A stretch of 64,000 bases of DNA from Clonostachys chloroleuca (taxonomy: Eukaryota; Ascomycota; Sordariomycetes; Hypocreales; Bionectriaceae): contig JBANAY010000003.1 of NCBI GenBank assembly GCA_037952775.1, forward strand, positions 21,638,001-21,702,000, read 5' to 3'. The first letter of the stretch is position 1. Every line of letters starts with the position of its first letter. The position numbers and the translations under genes were made by a program. The notes beneath the pieces are model-generated. The model was not told the DNA's origin. It worked only from the letters and a program-made list of their open reading frames with translations, and ran no database searches. Shown piece after piece: positions 25,071 through 33,961 of the stretch.

Positions 25071-25721
25071 CTAAGGCAGATGCTTATCATAACCTGCTGC
25101 AACCAGCCTGTTCCTAGCCTCCCACACCTCAGCGGGGATCTCCTGCTCAATCTGGAACCCCTTGGCGGGATACTCGCGGACCCGATCCAGATCGCCCACC
25201 ATGATGCTGATCACCAGCTCGCGCGGGTTGTCCGCGTCAAAGTACTCCTCAAACTCGTACTGCGGGGATGTGACGGTGATGCTCACCCCCTCGTCGGGCC
25301 ACTGCTTGCAGAACGTCGCGTACGTCCTGCGCTCCATGTACGGCTTCTGCACCAGGATGAGCGACCTCAGCGGTGGGAACCCCCGCTCGCGCAGGAGAGC
25401 GTGCGTGAAGCGGACGTTCTCGCCCGTGTTCGTCGAGGCTGGCTCGACGAGGATGGCCGACTCCGGGACGCCGCGCTGGCGGGCGAGGCGGGCGAAGACG
25501 ACCGCCTCCGGTTCGTCGAAGCGGTTGGCCGTGAGGGCGCCGGAGCCGCCAGAGATGATGAGCAGGGGGGCCAGGCCGGCGAGGTAGAGGTCCGCGGCGT
25601 GGATGGCGACGCGGGTGTCTAGGCTGCAGAGGCAGAAGATGGCGTCGGCGGGCGCGGGGGTGTGGGAGAGGCGGTGGTAGTTGTAGATGAGGGCTGCGTC
25701 CTTGAGTTCCTGGTCTGCCAT
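25071..25721 (-). CDS. DUF218 (YdcF/SanA-like) domain protein
   Basis: A single exon of 216 aa. The start MADQELKDAALIYNYHRL at 25721 is chosen over an in-frame upstream ATG at 25967, because the upstream 82 residues are low-complexity and the DUF218 fold begins here. Domain landmarks are DAIFCLCSLDTRVAIHAADLY, LLIISGGSGALT, EAVVFARLARQRGVPESAILVE and the ASTNTGENVRFTHALL motif. Bacterial relatives (YdcF, SanA, ElyC) bind SAM-like ligands or act in envelope maintenance. Fungal members have no established role. No signal peptide or membrane segment is seen from this start, so a cytosolic location is likely. Confidence 0.87.
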   Translation of the reverse strand: MADQELKDAALIYNYHRLSHTPAPADAIFCLCSLDTRVAIHAADLYLAGLAPLLIISGGSGALTANRFDEPEAVVFARLARQRGVPESAILVEPASTNTGENVRFTHALLRERGFPPLRSLILVQKPYMERRTYATFCKQWPDEGVSITVTSPQYEFEEYFDADNPRELVISIMVGDLDRVREYPAKGFQIEQEIPAEVWEARNRLVAAGYDKHLP

Positions 25722-26327
25722 GGTGGGCTGTCGCCGTGTGGATGGGCCGCCGGTGCCGTCTTGGAGCCAGCGCTTACTTAAGGGCTTGTATGGATCCAAG
25801 AGGGAGAGGCTTGGACGAGAGGATTGTAGAATTTGGGGCGCTCTCAGCCGGAATACGAGAGTGTTCCTGGGACATGGTGGGGGCCAAGAAGTAGCATCGT
25901 CAGCTTGGTGTGCCGGCACGCGGGCTACCTGTCTGCTACTAACTATGTCGTGTGATACATGCTCCATATATCTAGGAGAAAAAAAACAGACCTATATCGT
26001 GAAAAGCAAAACCATCCTAGGGAGACTAACGTTACATAGCCGATCAAATCATGCCCCATCATGACAGGAATCTCAACATCCTGGGTCCTCGTTGCGACGA
26101 CAAGCTTCATAGTAATACAAAGTCTATCTTTGACCTGTCGGTTTTGGTGCTGTCATATATGTTGTGGCCTCGCTCAGTGTGTCAGTAGCCATATATCAAC
26201 TTCTGAGTTAATTGACACAGTCTCTTGAAACTTGGAACATGGACAACGTCAAGATATGCCGTCCAGGAGCTTGACACAGGCTTCGCTCCTGAGATCAACA
26301 GATGATCGACATCGACACTGGGCGTGG
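25722..26327. other. intergenic region
   Basis: These 600 bp, AT-rich beyond 25975, hold no supportable gene. Confidence 0.5.
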
Positions 26328-27807
26328 CTAGTCTACCCCGTCTAGTTTCGTCTCTATTATTGAGCCGCGGCTTAGGAACACGCACCTGGTAAGGTTCGAT
26401 GCTGGTTCAAGCAGTCTATCAACACCCGTCACCTCGTTTGGCTTATCATCAGGTGTCAACCCGTTTATCCATGTTGGGCCTGTGACGCACGATATGCTCG
26501 TGTACCGGTCAGCATCTTTGAAGGCATCAGGTGTGGACAACTGCCAGTTGCTCTCCGTCCCTTCTCGCCGTAGTTGTTGAATCTGGCCAGCCCGGTCGTG
26601 ATACAACACAAATGTATGTATTTTTACCGTCTGAACCATCACTTGGCGCTGCCACTGCGAATGCTGCGATTGATGACGCAGGGGATAGCTCAATGTCAGG
26701 AAATGCTAACGAATAGGTGGTCAGTGACTATCCATGCCATGGCAACTTTAGTTGTCTCGAAGGGAATGGCGTACATGAGTTCCACGCGGTTTGATTCGCA
26801 TACTTTGTATTGCGGCCCGTGTTAAGAGGATCTTCCCACGCACCCAACTTCCCGTCCTCGCTTTGGAAAAACGCCGCTAGTCGCCCCTCAGTTGAAATCT
26901 CTGTGTAGTTCCTGGATGTGGGCACGACGGCAAACGTAGACGCACGCAATGCTCGTATTGATGATATCTCTGTGGTCCAGCCGGCGTCGTACCTAATTAT
27001 CTGTAGGAGCCCAGCGCGGGATTGGAACAAGACAAAAGGCCGGTACGCGGCTAGACTGCTCCCCCCATCGCTTGGTAGTCTTTGTCATTGATGCTGTCGC
27101 GGATGAAGGAACGGCCGTAATCTATGGCATTGACGAAGTTCGTGGTATTGAGGTAAAATGCCACAACTTGAAGCTGAGGCCAGCCTTGATAGTTAGTACA
27201 TCTCGATATCACGACATCCCGTGGAGCATGCATTACTGACAGCTTTCCCATTCCCATTGCGGTTGGAATCCTGAATAGTGAGGCCTGTGGCGATCCCCGA
27301 GCGATTTTGTGCTGGGTGCTCGAGACTGAGGTTTGTCCTCTGCCAAGGCGAAGAGTCCAACCGAGTGGACATACACGACTGGAGTGTTCCGTTGCCCGCT
27401 TGCCAAAATATGTGTCTCACGTACCCCTTGGAATCATGCCACGAAGAGAATGCAAATGGCAGACCGCCCCTCACATCTTCATCTAAGGTTGTAGAAGGCG
27501 CATCTCTCCGGACTGCCTTCCTTGACCCGAGAACTCCACCTAAGACAGCTCCGAGAATGATGAGGACGGCGACAACGGCGCCGATGATGTAGTATCGTCG
27601 CCGCCGTGGCTTCTTTTGCGCTTCACTGATATTCTCATCAGTTGGCACGAGCGTGGCGGACTGGAACTGCCCTTCCGGCTTCGCAAGCCCTCCAGAGCTG
27701 ACGGGGATCATTCCATCACCAGGTGTTACTTCAAGTGTCGGGTCGAGGATAGCCTGAAGTCCCGACGAGTCGGGCTGCGATCTGGCAACTGAAGTCCGGC
27801 GCTCCAT
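26328..27807 (-). pseudogene. membrane-anchored fucose-lectin-like beta-propeller gene, disrupted
   Basis: Reading from 27807, a cytosolic Ser/Pro-rich tail is followed by a basic stop-transfer block and one transmembrane helix (YYIIGAVVAVLIILGAVLGG). After this come repeats resembling the fungal fucose-specific lectin fold (PF07938 type): HIFWQAGNGTLQ, SSLAAYRPFVLFQSRAGLLQIIRY, STEGRLAAFFQSEDGKLGAWEDPL, SSIAAFAVAAPS and TFVLYHDRAGQIQQL. Introns 27236-27185 (with a TACTAAC branch) and 26774-26706 are intact. Two lesions break the frame. A G6 run (plus-strand C6, 27061-27066) needs a seventh base, and a 4-bp tandem duplication TGTATGTA at 26613-26620 shifts the NTFVLY block. The family may bind surface sugars. 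The 4-bp duplication is hard to explain as homopolymer error, so decay is plausible. Confidence 0.72.
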
Positions 27808-29703
27808 GGCCGCCTTTAGACTTGTATGATGGGTTAATGAATGGTGTTGTATTATAGGCACTGGTTTTCTTTGGGATAAGTTTAAATTGGTGTTGGAACT
27901 TTGCTTGGAACCGAGAGGAGATCTGGCAGCACTGAGGAGGAGATAGGCGTTCCATCAATGTACAGGCAGGCGCCTCGCTACGGATTGAAAATGTGACTTG
28001 AAAAATACGACATACCCGCAGATTATGCTCCCTTACAGCACCAATATGAAATTGTGATTAAGGCGTTATTGGCTGGAGAAGCGGTACTTTGGAGAGGATT
28101 CAACACCACCCCCCTTCTCTACGTCAATGTGCAGGTAGGCATCTCGTCACGGCTGGACAAACAAGAACTCCCCACGGCTAATCCTCTCTTACAACGCCGG
28201 TATTCATTTATGACCAAGGCATTATTAGCTGGAGCAAGGGGTAGAAGAAGCTTGGGTCGTGCCAAGGGGAAGTATATAAGTGTGCAACTTCCAGAGGTGC
28301 AAGTATTCGAACGACTCTGATGCATTCTACCAGATATCCTCTCTATTTCGAGACCATTGTCGCGCAACCTGGTTCAGGTGCCGGCCAGGATGAGAGTACT
28401 ACCAAGGAGCAAGCCAACTGTACGGGCCAGGTGGTCTACATCATTGAGTGGTATCGAGCCCTCAAATGGCTCGCCTTTACGGCCCGGCCCCCAAATCATT
28501 CGATGGATGGATGCCATTCGCACAAATCCGGGCACACATTGCATTGGCTCTCCGGTAAAGCCGATATATCATTCGAGAGGGTGGATGACACGTATCGAAG
28601 ATGTTTTCCATCCTCATTCTTCAGTGGCACTGGTTTCCGTTGCCGTGATGAAGCACCAGCGTGGCGCAGAGCCTCTTTCTGGTTTATATGCCATTTATTG
28701 TCCCTCTGCGCCCCCTCACAGATACCTTAGATAGAAAAAACGGTCGCGAGAACTTGTGAATAATATAGAAAAGTGTAGTATTGAGAGCCGCCTTTTGATT
28801 CCTAGGTTCTCACGACAATGCGCGCCGAGTATTTATAGCTACATCCGTTGTTTCCATGGGAGGTCAACAAACACTACACGTGCGACGTAATTCTGGATAA
28901 CCTCAGAGCAGCATGGTACGGTCTTGCCATATTTTTCACCTTTCTCAGGACCCCGTAGTGAAGATCACTGCCTTGATTTGTCCTGTTGGCCTGCCAAGTG
29001 GCTGGCTGGAGAAATGGGACATCTAATGGAAGAGCAGCGATAAGCAGACCTCTCTCTATGATAAATAGAATGATTTATGAGTATATGCGAGATCAATTGA
29101 TAATATGTGTTGTATTATCCATTATATATATGTTGTGTATCGCTCAATAATCTGGAGATCCCGGTCGCAGACTCGAAAAAAGCATCCCTATGTTGGTGTG
29201 TTTTGATTTTAATGTTACCCTGCCTGCATTGCCATCTTCAGCCAATGTTCAATTTAAGCTTGTTGATATAAATTAGGACCACACTAAAGGGATCGCGGAT
29301 ACTAGAATGTTCCTATTTAAACCTCCTCAGTCCGCTACCGGATTTGTTATATTTTTCTTTCCTTCTTTGAGCTAGCATCGTGCCACTGAGAACCGGCTGC
29401 TTTTAGTGAAGAATACCAAGAACCTCTATGTGGTATCTCATGGATGAGAAATCTCAATTAGAAGCGCTGGAAATTCTGGTGATGTGGCTTGACGGCTTCT
29501 GACTCATTGGCGCAGGCGACTGATGGCGGTGTTTCAGGCCCATGTCTCCCCAGCTCCTTCCCACATTGGCCGCCAGGTACTTTCCGTTGTCAGCATATAG
29601 GTATTCAAGAAGCTTCCCTCTCTTCATCTCCCACAGCCTTCTTTCAATTCTCTCACGATAAACACTGCCCGTCTTGATCAAGATCGTCGTATTCTCGCCC
29701 AAC
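27808..29703. other. AT-rich intergenic region with diverged repeats
   Basis: No gene is supported. It contains the diverged direct repeats listed separately. Beyond 28740 it becomes strongly AT-rich, with TATATA stretches near 29115-29140, suggestive of old repeat-derived or mutated DNA. Confidence 0.5.
27950..28240 (+). repeat. two diverged direct repeat copies (~27950-28085 and ~28122-28240)
   Basis: The blocks 'tgtacaggcaggcgcctcgc' and 'tgtgcaggtaggcatctcgt' correspond. So do 'aaggcgttattggctggag' and 'aaggcattattagctggag', at matching spacing. Many differences are C/T or G/A transitions, the type produced by repeat-induced point mutation (RIP) in ascomycetes. I cannot name a parent element. 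Boundaries are approximate. Confidence 0.55.
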
Positions 29704-30056
29704 ATGCCTCTCAAAGACCTTCTCCCTCTCTTGGTCTTCCTCGCCCCCCTCTCATCCTCTACGGTCTTTACGGCTACTGTATCCGCTCGAGGTTGAGACA
29801 GAGGAGCGAGGCTGCTCAAGCGGACGGCCAGTTTCGCCTGAGGGACCCGGGACCGCCAATTATACGATACTTTACCTTTTATCGAAACCTGGGCATGATC
29901 TTCGAGTCAAGACGAGACTATGTCCCGGTGCAAGACGACCACCAGGCGTCTGTGCGACTGGAGCCACAGTCTCAACCCCCACAGCAGCGCGACGAGAGGT
30001 CATACTCATTGCATACCTCCTCGCAGAGGACCGAGGATCCGGGCGCCGTTGTTTGA
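29704..30056 (+). CDS. small single-pass membrane protein (one-base frameshift)
   Basis: As written, the ATG at 29704 opens a 30-residue frame that looks like a hydrophobic anchor (MPLKDLLPLLVFLAPL) and then stops. If the C6 run 29744-29749 had one more C, the frame would continue as LILYGLYGYCIRSRLRQRSE and run to the stop at 30054-30056, giving 117 aa. The result is a clean type of protein: N-terminal hydrophobic helix, basic stop-transfer cluster, then a polar Gln/Arg/Ser-rich tail with PPIIRYFTFYRNLGMIFESR. I do not recognise the family. The coherence of the joined reading and the same lesion type in other genes here support it. It could still be chance. Confidence 0.5.
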
Positions 30057-30833
30057 TGCGATTTGATCCGGAACCAGCCCCGTCGCGGCTCCATTCCAGC
30101 CAGACGGCGAACGCAGGATTATGCTTCAACAATTCCCGGCCTTGCGCACTGGAATGCGCTCGGCACGGATCCCAAAGCACTTCTCCACTGGCCCCAGAAC
30201 TCTGTTCGAGTTTTCAAGTGAGGGCCAGGATGTAACATGCCCCGCTTGTTTGCCCCGGCCTTGCGATATGGGCAGACAGGGTGTTCTGCAGCACTGCATC
30301 GCCACCCTCCTTCCCCGAGCCTAGATGATCCAGACAAGTAGGCTCCTTGGTCTTGGTATTGCGAGAAGGACCGTTTCAAGGAGCGCATGCGCCATTTAAA
30401 ACTTCCATACGCTCTAAGGCAATTGGCAGTTGTGGATTATTTCGTGATGGTCGGCAGCAATTTGCCGAACGATCTTCTGCTAGTGATCCCATCCCGGAGA
30501 ACTACCCAGTTTTCCTGCATGGGGAGACGGTCAGCCTTTTGCTGGAGCTTGTTTCGTACGGTGCTATCAGCCAAGTCGAGTCAAGATACGTCCCACGTTG
30601 CACTCCGTGCTGGGATGGAGGGTCGAGATGCATGCCATATTGCCATCTGCCCATCTCTGTCGTCAGTGTGAAATCTCTGGCGTTGAGGCTACCGTAGTAT
30701 ATAGCAGCCGCCCCTCCCACCTTTAAGTTAAGCTTTTGTTTCAGTACTACCTTGCTGCGCGGATTGATCAATCAGTGAACTTGGCTTTCAATTCTATCAC
30801 ATTTGTAGAACGCGTGATTGAGATCAATCAACC
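30057..30833. other. intergenic region upstream of Atg22-like gene
   Basis: No gene is supported. It probably contains the promoter of the transporter. A TATATAG sequence lies near 30700, about 135 bp before the start codon. Confidence 0.5.
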
Positions 30834-32474
30834 ATGCCGCCTCCCCAAGGTTCCTCCGCCGTGCCCCCTCCGGATGCTGAAGTGAAGGATGCCACGATCA
30901 AGGCGGCCGAGGCCCCGATCGACCCTGAGGAGCCGGTCAAGGCAGATGACGGACACCGTCATGTCATACTCCCGGCACTGACGTCGGGTGATTCGCCCAC
31001 CACCACCAAGTACGAGATCTGGTCCTGGTATAGCTACTACATCGGCGCCAACGGCCTGGCCCTCTTCAACTTTGGTCCGACCGCCTTCCAGAATCTCCTG
31101 TCCCAGGCCGCGCCGGAAGACACGGGGCTATTAATGTTTGCTGGCCATGAACGAAATGTCAACAGTATCGTGCTTGTGGCAAACGGCATCTCCTTTGCTC
31201 TGCAGGCTGTTCTGTTTCTCTTCATCGGTGCTTACGCTGATTTTGGTACTGGCCGTCGGTGGGTGTTGATTGTTTGGTCTGTTCTCGCCTATGGTATTGG
31301 CTTCGCTTGGCTCGGTGTTCACGACCCAGAGAAGTGGAAGGCCGGTGCTGCTCTGTACATTGTCGGCCTCATCTGCTACCAGCTCACCTTGACCTACTGG
31401 ACGGCTGCCTTCCCTACCCTGGCGCGCAACACCGAAACGCTCAAAGAGTCAGCGCGACAGTACGAAGAAGGGACCATTAGCCAGCAGGAACTGGACCACC
31501 GGGATGAGATGGAGCGGAGTAGGCTGAGCAATGTGGCCTTCTACGTCCAGTCCGTCAGCGAAATTGTCATTCTCGCCATTATTGTCGGCATCATGTTCGG
31601 CGTCAATGTCGATGCCAGCACGGCCAACAACAATTGGGGTCTCTCGGTTCTCGTCGCATTCGCCACCGCCGTCTGGGTTGTCGTCTCGCTGCCGTGGTTC
31701 TTCATGGAGAAGACGAGGCCGGGTATGATGGTGCCTGCCGGGCTCAACATGTTCACCGTTGGCTTCTGGCAGATCTACGAGGCCATGGCCCAAATGTGGC
31801 GGTTGAAGCAGAGCATGATCTTCCTCGCTGGGTATTTCCTTTTGGGCGATTCTCTCAATACAACCGTCACAGCGATTGCCACGCTGCAGAACGAGGTGGT
31901 TAGCTTCAACACATTGACGTTGACCTACCTTCTCATTGTTGGCATCGCCACGCAGGCGATTGGTATCGGCGGCTTTTGGTGGATCCAGAAGAGATTCAAC
32001 CTCACAGCCAAAACTATGTTCAACGTCGTCATGATAGGCATCATCCTTCTCGACGGCTGGGGCATGATCGGGAATTGGACCGACCGATTTGGATTCCACA
32101 ACGAGTGGGAGTTCTGGCTTTACCAGGCGTTCTATGGAATACTCGTCTGCCCATGGTACAGCTACTCGCAGATCATGATCAGCTCCGTCACGCCCCGCGG
32201 CCACGAGTTCTTCTTCTTCTCCATCTTCAACATCATCGGCAAGGCCTCGAGTTTCATCGGTCCCTTCATTAGCAGTGCCATCATCGACGCGTCGCCTGGG
32301 GGCACCAACAACAGCGCGCCGTTCTATTTCCTCTTCGCCCTGAGCGTGGTAAGTACGGCGGGAATCTGGTCATTCCTCGATTTGGAGAAAAGCGCGAGGG
32401 AGCAAGAGGTGTTTTTGGCGCAGGAGAAGGCTCGGATTTGCGGCGAGTCGACCGACGACGATGCGAATGTGTAA
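30834..32474 (+). CDS. Atg22-like vacuolar amino-acid effluxer (MFS fold)
   Basis: A single uninterrupted exon encodes 546 aa. About 45 polar residues precede the membrane part, which shows roughly twelve hydrophobic segments, for example IVLVANGISFALQAVLFLFI, VLIVWSVLAYGIGFAWLGV, ALYIVGLICYQLTLTYW, IVILAIIVGIMFGV and LVAFATAVWVVVSLPWFFM. The hydrophilic loop between helices 6 and 7 (NTETLKESARQYEEGTISQQ ...) is typical of the Atg22 family (PF11700). In yeast, Atg22 releases amino acids from the vacuole after autophagic breakdown. Filamentous fungi carry several paralogues, so this may be one of them rather than the core autophagy gene. No frame lesions are present. Confidence 0.87.
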   Translation: MPPPQGSSAVPPPDAEVKDATIKAAEAPIDPEEPVKADDGHRHVILPALTSGDSPTTTKYEIWSWYSYYIGANGLALFNFGPTAFQNLLSQAAPEDTGLLMFAGHERNVNSIVLVANGISFALQAVLFLFIGAYADFGTGRRWVLIVWSVLAYGIGFAWLGVHDPEKWKAGAALYIVGLICYQLTLTYWTAAFPTLARNTETLKESARQYEEGTISQQELDHRDEMERSRLSNVAFYVQSVSEIVILAIIVGIMFGVNVDASTANNNWGLSVLVAFATAVWVVVSLPWFFMEKTRPGMMVPAGLNMFTVGFWQIYEAMAQMWRLKQSMIFLAGYFLLGDSLNTTVTAIATLQNEVVSFNTLTLTYLLIVGIATQAIGIGGFWWIQKRFNLTAKTMFNVVMIGIILLDGWGMIGNWTDRFGFHNEWEFWLYQAFYGILVCPWYSYSQIMISSVTPRGHEFFFFSIFNIIGKASSFIGPFISSAIIDASPGGTNNSAPFYFLFALSVVSTAGIWSFLDLEKSAREQEVFLAQEKARICGESTDDDANV

Positions 32475-32705
32475 TGAATTCGAGTGGAAATAAGCGATCG
32501 CGAGATGGAATTGTTTTTCTTGGGGATTTCTTTTAGTCTTCACCGGCTTCTTCACACTGTGGCATCGTTTTTTTGACTCTGTTCTAGTAACACCAATTGG
32601 CCTTTTCCCTGGCGACTCTCCTTCCGGACGAGCCTTGCGGAATGCCTTCCACTTGCCGATGAATGCTGTTATCGCGTACCCTAAGAAACCCAGTCCTTAG
32701 TTCGT

Positions 32706-32798
32706 AAGTTATACACAAGGCTCAGGCAATTGCTCCATGCTCTCGAGAGTGCCCTTCGCGAGACGATGGAGCAATTTGCTGAGCCTTGTGTATAACTT
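32706..32798. repeat. 93-nt near-perfect inverted repeat (hairpin)
   Basis: Two 33-nt arms (32706-32738 and 32766-32798) are reverse complements with only two adjacent mismatches. They are separated by a 27-nt loop that itself contains the palindrome CTCTCGAGAG. No target-site duplication or coding frame is evident. A microRNA-like precursor, a foldback mobile-element remnant or a cruciform are all possible. No terminator T-run follows directly. Confidence 0.85.
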
Positions 32799-33420
32799 GA
32801 TATACTAGAGTAACCGCTGGCTGCGTTGACTTCCCAACATGACATGTCAACCAACCAATTATATCAAGGTAAGAATTCTGCAAACACTTTGAAGGCAATG
32901 ACAGGTCGAAAAGATGGAAAATAATCACTGCTATTTCGTGTGTCGTCTTCTCTTCTGTTTGCCTACTGTCCTGCTCGGTTCGTGCTTGAATGGGATATCA
33001 TGCACTGTCGACATTGCCATTTGTTGAGTTTTTAAGGGAAGCGTACAAACTCGAGATGCTCTGTTGGGTACTTACGACCATAACGTATTCGGGCTACATC
33101 AGTAGCAGCAACAACGACAAGCAGGCTCGAGGGCGTTGACTTGAAAAACCACTTTGGTAGGTTGCAAATTACGGCTCTGGTTAGGCTATTTATGAGGTTG
33201 GTTAGAAGATATATTGGTTCTCTTCATAGCTAATTATTCGTCACCAATCGAGAAAGCTCAAACACCACAGCCTGGGTTGAGGAGCGGGTTAGCATTGCAC
33301 GCGACCGTCCACGAACCGTCATCCAGGAACTGGCACACCGTGACGACACGCCAGCGCTCAACCATCGCGGCGAGGGTGATACCTTATATCAGAGTTCCCC
33401 GGGCATCTCTTTCAACAATA

Positions 33421-33588
33421 GCTCCTGTGGCGCAGTGGTCAGCGCGCTCCGATGACTGTCCGTGTGATGTACTCGCCCTGCGAGAGTTATTGAACGCCCG
33501 CAGTTTCCTCAAATCTTGCGATGTAGAGGAGAGAACAGGCACATTTTGGGGGCTAGGAGAGGCCCTCGGCTTGAATCCGAGCAGAATA
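33421..33588 (+). pseudogene. tRNA-like element split by ~97 nt in the anticodon loop
   Basis: The 5' half reads as a tRNA: acceptor GCTCCTG (33421-33427), TG, D-stem GCGC/GCGC closing the loop AGTGGTCA, G26, and anticodon stem CTCCG (33447-33451). The 3' half resumes at 33555 with AGGAG (pairs at four of five positions), variable loop AGGCC (33560-33564), T-stem CTCGG/CCGAG around CTTGAAT (33565-33581), and a degraded acceptor strand CAGAATA. The A-box-like TGGCGCAGTGG is good. The B-box GGCTTGAATCC carries one changed pair of bases. T-rich pol III-type runs follow (TTTTCTCTTTT). The acceptor mismatches and long insert argue for a tRNA pseudogene or an unusual intron-bearing tRNA. Amino-acid identity is not assignable. 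Confidence 0.4.
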
Positions 33589-33961
33589 ATTATTTCCCCG
33601 TTTTCTCTTTTCATCTTTTTATCTTTTTGCTCCCAAAACGTCGGCTTTCAAAGAGCCCATGTGCAAACTGCGACCAGGCATATTCCTCTTTCCAACACTT
33701 ACGAGTACCATAGAAGAAATGATATTTGATTTAACAATTCAAAAGCAAGTCACTATCTATTCTTTCCCAGATATCCTTCTGAATAGTGGATGAACAATCA
33801 CTGGGTGTGAAGTTTTCTTCGTAAGCCCCATTGCGGTCTCGCAACTCTCAATGCCATCTGTTCCATCAACTTCCCCGTACGCTTGAGGTATGAGTATTTA
33901 TTCAATCATCAGAAAGGATCTCAGCAATCTTCATGAGAAAATGTTTGACAATTGTGTGCCT

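Larger units (their letters stand above)
32475..33961. other. intergenic region with hairpin and tRNA-like element
   Basis: No protein gene is supported. A frame at 33214-33729 overlaps the tRNA-like element and has no domain. The inverted repeat and tRNA-like element are listed separately. Confidence 0.5.

Noticed and set aside
29454..29819. 121-codon minus-strand frame
   Set aside because: Antisense to the better-supported small membrane protein reading, with no domain.
33214..33729. 171-codon plus-strand frame
   Set aside because: It spans the tRNA-like element and has no domain or plausible start context.
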